A stretch of 64,000 bases of DNA from an uncultured Alphaproteobacteria bacterium (GTDB lineage Bacteria; Pseudomonadota; Alphaproteobacteria; HIMB59): assembly GCA_902509695.1 (NCBI GenBank), contig CABWYP010000002.1, positions 1-64,000 of the forward strand. The letters run 5' to 3'. Shown here piece after piece: positions 44,315 through 52,914 of this stretch; the first letter of the stretch is position 1; every line of letters begins with the position of its first letter. A program made the position numbers and the translations under genes. Under the pieces are notes generated by a model. The model had not been told where the DNA came from. It ran no database searches and saw only the letters and a list, made by a program, of their open reading frames with translations.

Positions 44315-45625
44315 ATGAAGAAAATACTTTCAGTATTTTTAGTTCCAGTGTTTGCTCTATTCTTTTCTTTAAATGCTAAAGCAGAGTCTTTGACTTTGGG
44401 TTGGGCCGCATGGGATCCAGCTAACGCATTGCAAGAATTAAGTAAAGAGTTTACAGCTGAAACTGGCATAGATATGAACTTTGAGTTTGTTCCATGGACA
44501 AGCTTTGCTGACAGAATGTTAAACGAACTTAACAACCAAGGTAAGACATTCGATCTTTTGATTGGTGACTCACAGTGGATTGGAGCCGGAGCAGTTTATG
44601 GTCACTATGTAAAATTAAATGATTTCTTTGATGCTAATGGAATATCAATGGATGATTTTAATCCAGCCACTGTTTATGCTTATTCAACATGGCCAAAAGG
44701 ATCTCCAAACTACTATGCACTTCCAGCAATGGGTGACGCATTAGCTTGGGCTTATAGAAAAGATTGGTTTAATAGACCTGAGTTACAATCTGAATTTAAA
44801 TCAAAACATGGTTATGATTTAGGCGTCCCTAAAACTTGGGATGAACTATATGATATGTGTACTTTCTTCCAAGGAAGAGAAATTGATGGTGTTGTAAGAT
44901 ATGGTGCAGCTATTAACACAGAGCGTGGCTCTGAGGGTATCACTATGGGAGTTACAGCGGCTATGTATGCATGGGGTATGGAATATGAAGATCCAAATAA
45001 TCCGTATTCAATGGATGGGTATTTCAACTCAGCAGCGGCAGCAGAAGCTGTTGAATTCTACAGAAAAATGTATGAAGACTGCTCTCCTCCAGGGCACTCT
45101 GATGCTTACATGGTTGCAAACCTTGATGCATATAAATCAGGGCAGGTGGCTTTCCAAATGAATTGGTATGCTTTCTGGCCAGGTGTTTATAAAGAAGACA
45201 GTGATGGACGTGAGTCAGGTTTCTTCGCAAACCCATGTCAAAATGTTTGTGCAGCAACTTTAGGTGGACAAGGTATTTCTGTTGTCAGTTATTCTGATAA
45301 ACAAGACTTAGCCCTTGAATACATGAAGTGGTTTGCAAGACCAGACATTCAACAGAAATGGTGGGATTTAGGTGGATATTCATGTCATATGGATGTTCTA
45401 GGATCTCCTGATTTTGTTGACTCAGCTGTATATGCTCAAGGTTTCCTAGACTCCATGGGTATTGTTAAAGATTTCTGGCAAGAGCCAACATTCGTAGAAT
45501 TAATGCTGCCAATGCAGGAAAGAATTCACGATTATGTTGTAAACGGAAAAGGTTCTGCTCAGGAAGCCCTTGATAAGATTATCGAGGACTGGGAAGAAGT
45601 CTTTGAAGCTGACGGAAAAATATAA
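44315..45625 (+). CDS. ABC transporter substrate-binding protein, family 1 (MalE-like)
   Basis: A 436 aa periplasmic protein. The signal peptide spans about 1-23 (cleavage after NAKA). The type II binding fold shows LTLGWAAWDPANALQEL, FDLLIGDSQWIGAG, YYALPAMGDALAWAYRKDWF and VAFQMNWYAFWPG; many aromatic residues line the cleft, as in carbohydrate binders. It leads an operon with two permeases and two ATPases. The ligand is probably a sugar or polyol; dhaLK at the operon end hints at a product handled as a ketotriose or ketotetrose. Confidence 0.87.
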   Translation: MKKILSVFLVPVFALFFSLNAKAESLTLGWAAWDPANALQELSKEFTAETGIDMNFEFVPWTSFADRMLNELNNQGKTFDLLIGDSQWIGAGAVYGHYVKLNDFFDANGISMDDFNPATVYAYSTWPKGSPNYYALPAMGDALAWAYRKDWFNRPELQSEFKSKHGYDLGVPKTWDELYDMCTFFQGREIDGVVRYGAAINTERGSEGITMGVTAAMYAWGMEYEDPNNPYSMDGYFNSAAAAEAVEFYRKMYEDCSPPGHSDAYMVANLDAYKSGQVAFQMNWYAFWPGVYKEDSDGRESGFFANPCQNVCAATLGGQGISVVSYSDKQDLALEYMKWFARPDIQQKWWDLGGYSCHMDVLGSPDFVDSAVYAQGFLDSMGIVKDFWQEPTFVELMLPMQERIHDYVVNGKGSAQEALDKIIEDWEEVFEADGKI

Positions 45626-45635
45626 GATATAATCT

Positions 45636-45660
45636 TTAGGGTGGGGTTTCCCCACCCTAA
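45636..45660 (+). terminator. GC-rich hairpin between binding-protein and permease genes
   Basis: A perfect 11-base inverted repeat (TTAGGGTGGGG / CCCCACCCTAA) with a 3-base loop, starting 11 bases after the binding-protein stop. It stands out in AT-rich surroundings. No U-run follows, so it is more likely an mRNA-stabilising or partial-termination element. Such an element would let the binding protein be made in excess over the permeases, as seen in mal-type operons. Confidence 0.7.
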
Positions 45661-45683
45661 CTCATTAAATACAATTTAGACAT

Positions 45684-46586
45684 ATGAAGAGCGCGGTAAA
45701 AAAATTTAAAGGCCTGTCTGATAAAGCTATAGCTTGGATTTTTATCACCCCAACTCTTATTTTGCTTCTAGCAATTAATATCTACCCTTTGGTTTATGCC
45801 ATAAGGATGTCATTTACAAATTTTTATGCAAATAAAATTGGAAGAGAGCCAAAATTTGTTGGTTTAAAAAACTATAAAAAGATTTTAGGCAAAGAAGAAA
45901 TATGGGAAAAGATGCAAATCACTGCCCACTTTGTTTGTTGGACATTAGTGCTTCAAGCTCTTATCGGGCTTGGATTGGCTTTGCTTTTAAATAAAAAATT
46001 TAAAGGAAATGAGTTATTAACTACCCTAATAGTATTACCAATGATGTTATCACCTGCTGTTGTAGGAGTCTTTTGGACTTACTTATATAATCCTCAAGTT
46101 GGACTTTTTAATTATGTAGTAAATTTTTTTTATGACTTTGGTGTTTTTGATATGTTGGGATCAAGCACTCTTGCACCTTGGTCAATTGTTATAGTAGATA
46201 CTTGGATGTGGACGCCTTTCACTATGTTAATTTGCTTAGCCGGTTTAAGATCTATCCCTAATTATATGTATGAAGCAGCCGAAGTTGATAGAGCAAGCAA
46301 ATGGCAACAATTCATTCATATTACGCTTCCATCAGTACTACCATTCTTACTTTTAGCTCTTTTATTTAGAGGAATAGAAAATTTTAAAATGTTTGATTTA
46401 GTTGTCGAGTTGACGTCAGGAGGGCCCGGCTCAGCTACCGAGCTGGCATCTATAAACTTAAAAAGAGAAGCCTTTGAAAAATGGAAGACAGGCTATAGTT
46501 CAGCTTTTGCTGTTATATTGTTTGTAACCATATTTGGATTTGGGAATGTTTATGTCAAAGTTATGAACAAAATAAAGGACAGATAG
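45684..46586 (+). CDS. ABC transporter permease (MalF/UgpA type)
   Basis: A 300 aa membrane protein with six predicted helices and the EAA coupling loop YMYEAAEVDRASKWQQFIHITLPSVLP. The N-terminal ITPTLILLLAINIYPLVYAIRMSF is typical. First of two permeases after the hairpin; the second starts on the base after its stop. Confidence 0.88.
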   Translation: MKSAVKKFKGLSDKAIAWIFITPTLILLLAINIYPLVYAIRMSFTNFYANKIGREPKFVGLKNYKKILGKEEIWEKMQITAHFVCWTLVLQALIGLGLALLLNKKFKGNELLTTLIVLPMMLSPAVVGVFWTYLYNPQVGLFNYVVNFFYDFGVFDMLGSSTLAPWSIVIVDTWMWTPFTMLICLAGLRSIPNYMYEAAEVDRASKWQQFIHITLPSVLPFLLLALLFRGIENFKMFDLVVELTSGGPGSATELASINLKREAFEKWKTGYSSAFAVILFVTIFGFGNVYVKVMNKIKDR

Positions 46587-47531
46587 ATGGATACTTCAAG
46601 ATCACCTCTAGAACCATCAAGTTTTTCAAGGAAATTAGCGGCTACCATCATAATTGTTTATATGGTGGTTACTCTGATACCTATTTCATGGATAGTGGCC
46701 ACTAGTTTTAAAAGTGTCGATAGCGCCATATCTTATCCTCCAGAAGTTTTTTTTGAGCCTTCATTAGAGGGCTATGTTAATTTATTCACTAATAGATCAA
46801 GACAACCTCAAGAATATTTAGACTCTCTTCCCCCTCCAGAGAACTGGTATCAAGAATTGGTTAGATCAAGAGAAATGGTAATTACAGGTCCTTCTAAGTT
46901 TGTGGGGAGATACTCAAATTCTTTAATAATTGGTTTTGGGGCAACCTTCCTATCGGTATTCCTTGGTGCATTAGCCGCCTATGCTTTCTCTCGATTTAAG
47001 GTTCCACTAAAAGATGATCTTATGTTTTTTATTTTATCAACAAGAATGTTTCCCCCTATAGCAGTAGCTGTACCAATATTTATCATGTACCGAAAGTTAG
47101 GGTTAGGAGACACCCACTTAGGAATGATCATATTATATACAGTAGTTAATTTAAGTTTGGCAGTATGGTTGCTTAAAGGCTTTATGGACGAAATACCTAA
47201 AGAATATGAAGAGGCTGCTATGATTGATGGTTACTCAAGGCTACAAGCATTTTTTAAAGTCGTACTACCACAAGCTATGACAGGTATAGCTGCAACAGCT
47301 ATCTTCTGTATGATTTTTTCATGGAATGAATATGCTTTTGCAGTTCTATTAACACAGTTTAATGCTCAAACCGCACCACCCTTTATACCTACCATTATTG
47401 GTGAAGGCGGCTTGGATTGGCCAGCTATAGGAGCGGGTACAACTTTATTTTTAATTCCAGTTATGATTTTCACTGTTGTATTAAGAAAACATCTTCTAAG
47501 AGGAATTACATTTGGGGCTGTGAGAAAATAA
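46587..47531 (+). CDS. ABC transporter permease (MalG/UgpE type)
   Basis: A 314 aa membrane protein with six helices. The coupling loop is EYEEAAMIDGYSRLQAFFKVVLPQAMTG. A longer periplasmic loop between helices 1 and 2 (about 50-105, Pro-rich) is notable. It overlaps the following 63 aa gene by one base (TAATG). Confidence 0.88.
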   Translation: MDTSRSPLEPSSFSRKLAATIIIVYMVVTLIPISWIVATSFKSVDSAISYPPEVFFEPSLEGYVNLFTNRSRQPQEYLDSLPPPENWYQELVRSREMVITGPSKFVGRYSNSLIIGFGATFLSVFLGALAAYAFSRFKVPLKDDLMFFILSTRMFPPIAVAVPIFIMYRKLGLGDTHLGMIILYTVVNLSLAVWLLKGFMDEIPKEYEEAAMIDGYSRLQAFFKVVLPQAMTGIAATAIFCMIFSWNEYAFAVLLTQFNAQTAPPFIPTIIGEGGLDWPAIGAGTTLFLIPVMIFTVVLRKHLLRGITFGAVRK

Positions 47532-47722
47532 TGTCTGAAAAAAAAAGTATCTTTAGAAAAATATTTAGAAGAGTAATTTGGGAAAACCTCTCAACTGCTC
47601 TAATCTTAATTGGTGTCTTTATGTTAATGCAGCCATTTGCAATGTGGATGTATACATATTCGTTTATAGTTATTTTAATAGGTACTATTGGTTTTGTAAT
47701 CACTAGTCATTTCCCAGATTAG
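47531..47722 (+). CDS. small two-helix membrane protein of the ABC operon
   Basis: A 63 aa protein with a basic N-terminus (SEKKSIFRKIFRR) and two hydrophobic segments (about 20-36 and 41-58). Start ATG 47531 overlaps the permease stop; an upstream in-frame ATG at 47417 is inside the permease gene and unlikely. Glycerol (glpSTPQUV) operons also place a small membrane protein (GlpU, DUF2160) beside the permeases, but this sequence does not look like DUF2160. It may be an accessory subunit. Confidence 0.7.
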   Translation: MSEKKSIFRKIFRRVIWENLSTALILIGVFMLMQPFAMWMYTYSFIVILIGTIGFVITSHFPD

Positions 47723-47724
47723 CC

Positions 47725-48807
47725 ATGGCCGAAATAGAAATTAAAAACCTTCATAAGTCTTTTGGTGACTTTATAGCTGTTAAAAACTCTAATTTAATTA
47801 TTGAAAATAAAGAGTTTTTTGTCTTATTGGGGCCATCTGGCTGCGGTAAAACTACAACACTAAGGATGATTGCTGGTTTGGAGCTTCCTACTTCAGGAAA
47901 TATCTATTTAGACAAAGATGACGTTGGTTACCTGAGGGCGTCTCAACGAGATATAGCTTTTGTTTTCCAACTTTTTGCTCTTTATCCTCATTTAAATGTA
48001 AAAAATAATTTAGCGTTTCCTTTGAAGATGCAAAAGTTTTCAAAAAAAGATATTGACTCACGAGTTTTAGAAGCTGCTAAACTCTTAAGAATTGATCATA
48101 TCTTAAAATCTAAGGTTTCATCTTTGGCAGGTGGTGATCGTCAAAGAGTAGCATTGGGTAGAGCTTTAGTTAGACGACCAAAAGCTTTTTTGATGGATGA
48201 ACCTTTAGGAACTCTAGATGCTGAATTTAGAGAACTAATGTGTTTAGAACTTCGCAAGCTCCATGATGATATTGGTGCTACTACAGTCTATGTTACTCAT
48301 GATCAACAGGAAGCTATGTCAATGGCAGACAGAATTGCTGTAATGAATGAAGGTGAGATATTACAAGCGGACACTCCTCAAATTATCTATAATAAACCTA
48401 AGACAAAATTTGTAGCCAATTTTATTGGTTCACCAGGAATGAATTTTATCCCAATCAATGAAAAAATTTCTCCTAACCAATCTAGTGTCAGTATTTCTGA
48501 GACTGATGTAATTATTCCACCTCAAAGAGAAGGATCCTCTTCTGATCAAAATTTTTTAGGAGTAAGACCAGAAAACTTAAAGTTAGTATCAGAAAATGGA
48601 ATAAAAGGAAATATCTTTGGTGTTGAGTATTTAGGATCAAGAAAAATTTTAACAATTGAAACTAGTTTAGGAAATATAAAAATAAGAGTTGATAGTGATA
48701 CTAATGTTAAGGTTAACGAACAAGTTCAATTTAATACTCTTAATGATAATCAAATTATTTTTGATGGTTCCACAGATAAAGCAATATCAAGTGAGTTCAT
48801 GGTATAA
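47725..48807 (+). CDS. ABC transporter ATP-binding protein (UgpC/GlpS-like), first of two
   Basis: A 360 aa ATPase with C-terminal TOBE-type regulatory domain. Walker A GPSGCGKTT, Q-loop FVFQLFALYPH, signature LAGGDRQRV (instead of LSGGQ), Walker B FLMDEPLGTLD, switch YVTHDQQEAM. The tandem ATPase gene overlaps its stop by one base. Two different ATPases per transporter recall glycerol GlpST. Confidence 0.88.
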   Translation: MAEIEIKNLHKSFGDFIAVKNSNLIIENKEFFVLLGPSGCGKTTTLRMIAGLELPTSGNIYLDKDDVGYLRASQRDIAFVFQLFALYPHLNVKNNLAFPLKMQKFSKKDIDSRVLEAAKLLRIDHILKSKVSSLAGGDRQRVALGRALVRRPKAFLMDEPLGTLDAEFRELMCLELRKLHDDIGATTVYVTHDQQEAMSMADRIAVMNEGEILQADTPQIIYNKPKTKFVANFIGSPGMNFIPINEKISPNQSSVSISETDVIIPPQREGSSSDQNFLGVRPENLKLVSENGIKGNIFGVEYLGSRKILTIETSLGNIKIRVDSDTNVKVNEQVQFNTLNDNQIIFDGSTDKAISSEFMV

Positions 48808-49814
48808 TGGCTAAAGTTGAACTTCTAAATATTACTAAAATCTATGACAAGACAATCAAAGCACTAGATGATATTAGTTTTACCGTTAAAAATGGCGAAT
48901 TTTTTGTTCTTTTAGGTCCTACGGGAGCTGGGAAAACTACCACCTTAAGATCAGTTGCAGGTCTTGAAAAAATTGATAAAGGAAAAATACTTTTTGATGA
49001 AGAAGATGTTACTTTAGCTCAACCTGCAGCTCGAGATACAGCATTCGTTTTTCAACAATACTCTTTATACCCACATTATAAAGTATTCGATAATCTAGCA
49101 TTTCCTCTTCGCTCCCCGCTAAGGAGAATGCCTGAAGATGAAATTAAATCGAAAGTTTCTAAGATTGCTGATATGTTAAAAATAACTCCAAAATTAAATA
49201 ATAAGGCTACAGAGTTATCAGGTGGTGAAATGCAAAGAGTTGCTATTGGAAGAGCCTTGGTAAGAGACCCTAATATCTATTTAATGGATGAACCTTTATC
49301 ATCCTTGGATGCAAAACTTCGAGAAAGTCTAAGAGTTGAATTAAAAAAGATACAGTTGAATTTAGGAGCCACAATTCTTTATGTAACACACGATCAAGCA
49401 GAGGCAACAACTATGGCAGATGAAATTGGTGTTTTAGAGAATGGAAAAATTGCACAAATAGGGACACCAGAACAAATTTATAATAGTCCAAATTCAATCT
49501 ATGTAGCAAATAGACTAGGATCGCCTAAAATAAATATTTTAAAAAACACTACTCTCAAAAATCACTCCTCTGAAAATAACCATCAACTAGGTGTGAGACC
49601 AGAGCATGTCAAATTAGGCCAAGGAGAATTAATAGGATCAGTAAAAACTATTGAGGCTTTGGGTGCTGAAACTGTTGTAGAATTAGACTACAATGGAACT
49701 GAAATCTTATCTTTATACCAAGGTTCTTTTGATGGCCAAAAAGGTCAAGAAGTTAAATTTGCAATTGATAGTAGCAAAGTTTTATTTTTTGATGAGAAAG
49801 GAGCAAAAGTCTAA
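48807..49814 (+). CDS. ABC transporter ATP-binding protein (UgpC/GlpT-like), second of two
   Basis: A 335 aa ATPase with Walker A GPTGAGKTT, Q-loop FVFQQYSLYPH, canonical signature LSGGEMQRV, Walker B YLMDEPLSSLDAK, switch YVTHDQAEA and a TOBE domain. It probably forms a heterodimer with the preceding ATPase. Overlaps dhaL by one base, tying kinase and transport expression together. Confidence 0.88.
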   Translation: MAKVELLNITKIYDKTIKALDDISFTVKNGEFFVLLGPTGAGKTTTLRSVAGLEKIDKGKILFDEEDVTLAQPAARDTAFVFQQYSLYPHYKVFDNLAFPLRSPLRRMPEDEIKSKVSKIADMLKITPKLNNKATELSGGEMQRVAIGRALVRDPNIYLMDEPLSSLDAKLRESLRVELKKIQLNLGATILYVTHDQAEATTMADEIGVLENGKIAQIGTPEQIYNSPNSIYVANRLGSPKINILKNTTLKNHSSENNHQLGVRPEHVKLGQGELIGSVKTIEALGAETVVELDYNGTEILSLYQGSFDGQKGQEVKFAIDSSKVLFFDEKGAKV

Positions 49815-50440
49815 TGAGTGTTAATTTTTTAATTCAAAAGGCTAAAGAGATTCAAGTTGTCATAGATGCCAATGCTGCTGAAATAGAAAAACTAGACCAG
49901 GAAATTGGAGATGGAGATCATATTTTTAACGTACAAAGAGGAATTAAATTAGTTATAGAGCTTGAGCCTACTATTAAAGACCTACCCATATCTAAAGCAT
50001 TGAATCAAATTGCTATGAAGGTTTTATCTGGGATAGGTGGATCTTCAGGGGCTTTATTTGGGACTTTGTTCATGACTATGGCAAAAGGTAGTGAAATCGA
50101 TGAAGGTATTGACTTTAAAAAAGCAATTGAGATTTTTGCAGAGGGTGTGGATGCTGTTAAGCTAAGAGGAAAAGCAGATGTTGGAGAAAAGACTATGATG
50201 GATGTATTAATCCCTGTATCAAACTGCTTAAAAAAAGGTCTGGAAGAAAACAAAGACAAAAACGAAATATTAATTGAGGCTGTAGCAGTAGCTGAAAAGG
50301 GAATGTTATCCACTAAAGATTTATTAGCTACCAAAGGAAGAGCTTCATTTTTAGGTGAACGAGCTAAAGGACATATAGACCCTGGTGCAAGATCATCACA
50401 ATTAATGATTAAGACTGTCTGTGAGTCAGTTAATAGTTAG
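49814..50440 (+). CDS. dhaL: dihydroxyacetone kinase subunit L (DhaL-like)
   Basis: A 208 aa nucleotide-binding subunit. IGDGDHIFNVQRG holds the Mg-binding aspartates, and GGSSGALFGTLF and KGRASFLGERAKGHIDPGARSS complete the family pattern. No dhaM (PTS) gene adjoins. It could phosphorylate dihydroxyacetone or, like LerK/DerK-type relatives, an erythrulose formed from a polyol. Confidence 0.86.
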   Translation: MSVNFLIQKAKEIQVVIDANAAEIEKLDQEIGDGDHIFNVQRGIKLVIELEPTIKDLPISKALNQIAMKVLSGIGGSSGALFGTLFMTMAKGSEIDEGIDFKKAIEIFAEGVDAVKLRGKADVGEKTMMDVLIPVSNCLKKGLEENKDKNEILIEAVAVAEKGMLSTKDLLATKGRASFLGERAKGHIDPGARSSQLMIKTVCESVNS

Positions 50441-50449
50441 GAGGAAACT

Positions 50450-51442
50450 ATGAAAAAATTTATGAATTCAGCAGATGACTTTTTAAAAGAAAGTTTACAA
50501 GGATTTGGGGCAGCTCATGAGGATATTGTGAGTTGTTATTATGATCCTAATTTTATAACAAGATCTTCACCAACTAAAGATGGTAAGGTCGCTTTAATTA
50601 GTGGTGGTGGAAGTGGACATGAGCCTATGCATGGAGGCCTAGTTGGACATGGTATGCTTGATGCAGCTTGTCCGGGATTTGTATTTTCTTCACCTACGCC
50701 TGATCAAATGTTAGCAGCATCTGAAAAAGTTGACAGTGGTGCAGGGGTGTTATTTATAGTTAAAAATTATTCCGGAGATGTTATGAACTTTGAAATGGCA
50801 GCAGAAATGATGTCAGGACCTAATGCATCAGTCTTGACCAATGATGATGTTGCAGTAGAAGATTCTTCTTTTACTACTGGTCGAAGGGGTGTTGCTGCTA
50901 CAGTTTTAGTTGAAAAAATAGTTGGATCGTTAGCAGAGAGCGGTGGCTCTCTTCAAGAATGCAAAGCTTTAGGAGATAAAGTTAATACTAACTCTGGATC
51001 TATGGGTGTAGCTTTTTCAAGTTGCACTGTTCCTGCTGCAGGTAAACCAACTTTTGAATTAGGCGCCGATGAAATGGAATTTGGGGTTGGTATTCATGGC
51101 GAGCCAGGAAGAAGACGAGATAAAGTTAAGTCAGCACAAGAAATTACAAATGAGCTATTAGAGGCAATTATTGAAGATTTAAAGCCAGAGAATAATGAGG
51201 ATATTTTACTCTTTGTAAATGGCATGGGAGGCACACCTCTGACAGAATTATATCTTATTTATGATAATGCTAAAAAATTGCTCGATGGAAAAAATATTAA
51301 GATAGCAAGATCGTTAGTTGGAAATTACTGTACATCTCTTGAAATGCAAGGAGCATCAATAACTTTAACAAAACTCGATCAAGAATTAGTGAAGCATTGG
51401 GACTCAGCTGTTCATACCGCTGCAATGCGCTGGGGAATGTAA
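50450..51442 (+). CDS. dhaK: dihydroxyacetone kinase subunit K (DhaK-like)
   Basis: The substrate-binding partner of DhaL (330 aa). His216 in GIHGEPG covalently holds the keto-substrate; GGGSGHEPMHGG (52-63) and the FIVKNYSGDVMNF stretch are diagnostic. Ribosome site AGGAGG before ATG. Last gene of the ABC operon, so the imported compound is probably turned into a short keto-sugar that this kinase activates. Confidence 0.9.
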   Translation: MKKFMNSADDFLKESLQGFGAAHEDIVSCYYDPNFITRSSPTKDGKVALISGGGSGHEPMHGGLVGHGMLDAACPGFVFSSPTPDQMLAASEKVDSGAGVLFIVKNYSGDVMNFEMAAEMMSGPNASVLTNDDVAVEDSSFTTGRRGVAATVLVEKIVGSLAESGGSLQECKALGDKVNTNSGSMGVAFSSCTVPAAGKPTFELGADEMEFGVGIHGEPGRRRDKVKSAQEITNELLEAIIEDLKPENNEDILLFVNGMGGTPLTELYLIYDNAKKLLDGKNIKIARSLVGNYCTSLEMQGASITLTKLDQELVKHWDSAVHTAAMRWGM

Positions 51443-51503
51443 GTTTCAAATTATCTAAAACTTAAAGTGTTTAGTGAGATGCTAATTTTTAGCCATAATT
51501 AAT

Positions 51504-51644
51504 ATGGTGGACCAAATATCCAAGAATTGGAACACCCAGTACTTACTGCTATTAAAATATAAAGATCATTTACAAAATGCTCAATATATTAATAAAAACC
51601 AACAAGATCAGGAACTATATGATACAGAGATAGTTGATTATTAA
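51504..51644 (+). CDS. possible 46-aa ORF at the start of the accessory island
   Basis: An ATG-started ORF of 46 codons, rich in Gln, Asn, Tyr and Lys (NWNTQYLLLLKYKDH). It lies between dhaK and the terminase-like HTH gene, on the same strand. No ribosome site is evident and no family is recognised. It could be a small phage-derived protein or chance. Confidence 0.25.
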   Translation: MVDQISKNWNTQYLLLLKYKDHLQNAQYINKNQQDQELYDTEIVDY

Positions 51645-51670
51645 CACCACATGGATACCCAGATATAGAG

Positions 51671-52060
51671 ATGTCAAAAAACCTCAATGAAAGTCAACTT
51701 CTAGCAGTTCAGTTAGTAGCTCAAGGGAGATCAGGGAGAGAAATAGCAAAACAATTGGGTGTAACTGAAGAGACAGTCTCAAGGTGGAAAAAACAACCAG
51801 CGTTTATCGCAATGGTTAACGACCTTCTAGGACAGTTGAGAGATACCACACAGCAAAAAATGAGAAACTTAGTTCTTCTGGCCTTGGAGATATTAGAGAA
51901 AGAACTATCCAATAAAGATAATAAAAACAGTGTAAATATTGCTCTTAAAGTAATCAATAGCTACAAATTCAGTACCTTAATAGACCAGAAAATAGGCCCA
52001 GAGAATGCTGATACGATTGAGCGAAAGCAGTTGGATAAAAAGTTTGCAGAGATGTTCTAG
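51671..52060 (+). CDS. HTH protein resembling phage terminase small subunit
   Basis: A 129 aa protein with an N-terminal helix-turn-helix of the phBC6A51/homeodomain type (LNESQLLAVQLVAQGRSGREIAKQLGVTEETVSRWKK, about 5-41) followed by a helical oligomerisation part. Such domains begin the DNA-recognition subunit of phage packaging enzymes, but also occur in chromosomal regulators. No large terminase or capsid gene is near, so it is a remnant or a domesticated DNA-binding protein. Confidence 0.7.
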   Translation: MSKNLNESQLLAVQLVAQGRSGREIAKQLGVTEETVSRWKKQPAFIAMVNDLLGQLRDTTQQKMRNLVLLALEILEKELSNKDNKNSVNIALKVINSYKFSTLIDQKIGPENADTIERKQLDKKFAEMF

Positions 52061-52077
52061 ATTTCTTAAAGTTAACT

Positions 52078-52914
52078 ATGTTTAAAAATTTTTTCACTCT
52101 ATCCCTACTTCTCTTTTATTTAATTTTTTTAGGATGTACAAGCACTCCTGAAGAGAAAGACAACTACTGGAATAAAGTAGGAATGAAAAAAGGTCCTTCT
52201 ATTACTAGTGGTTCACTAAAAAAATTTTCAAATCACTATATTTGTACAAATTGTCATTATAACTACATCAAAGCTGATGTAATAAAGTTTGTACCTAGTG
52301 GTGCTGGTAGTTATCAATCAACAGTTTGGGCAATATATCTGAAAGGTAATTTCACTTACCAAATAGATATGCTTATGAACTATAGTTTTAATAATAAATT
52401 TGAAATAAGTGGAATTTACAATGCTCCTCCTATCTCTGATGAGTTTATACAATATCCATTTATTCCAAGTAACTCAACAGTAAGCGTTGCAGGATTTAAT
52501 TTTCAAACCGATAGAAGTTATAAAAATAAAAAAGAACTCGATAATTACATTACCCAAAAACTTTTTGTTCTTAAACAAGAAGAAAGTATTAATAGAATAA
52601 ACAATTCTTGTAGTAATTTTGGCTTCATTAAGGGAACTGAGACCTATGAAAAATGCGTTTTTCAAATAATGGATACAGAAAGACAACTTGCGTTACTAGA
52701 AGCCCAAATCAAGGCAAATAACTCAAAAGAAATTGACATCTATAATCTTATGCAAAACGATGTTTTAGAAAATCAACTTCTACTTCAAAATAGTATTGAT
52801 TTACTAAGATTAGGGACTGAACTTCTAACTCCAGATACCAGTAGCACAAATGGTTATCAAAATATTCCACCGATTAGATGTATAGTAAATCCAGTTGGCT
52901 GGACTTGTTTGTAA
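52078..52914 (+). CDS. putative lipoprotein
   Basis: A 278 aa protein with an export signal ending in a lipobox-like FLGC (Cys20). A CxxC (ICTNCHYNY, near 60) may bind metal or heme-like cofactor, and a helical Glu/Gln segment lies at about 205-235. No family recognised. Its stop overlaps the start of the secreted lyase-like gene (TAATG), so they are co-translated. Confidence 0.65.
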   Translation: MFKNFFTLSLLLFYLIFLGCTSTPEEKDNYWNKVGMKKGPSITSGSLKKFSNHYICTNCHYNYIKADVIKFVPSGAGSYQSTVWAIYLKGNFTYQIDMLMNYSFNNKFEISGIYNAPPISDEFIQYPFIPSNSTVSVAGFNFQTDRSYKNKKELDNYITQKLFVLKQEESINRINNSCSNFGFIKGTETYEKCVFQIMDTERQLALLEAQIKANNSKEIDIYNLMQNDVLENQLLLQNSIDLLRLGTELLTPDTSSTNGYQNIPPIRCIVNPVGWTCL

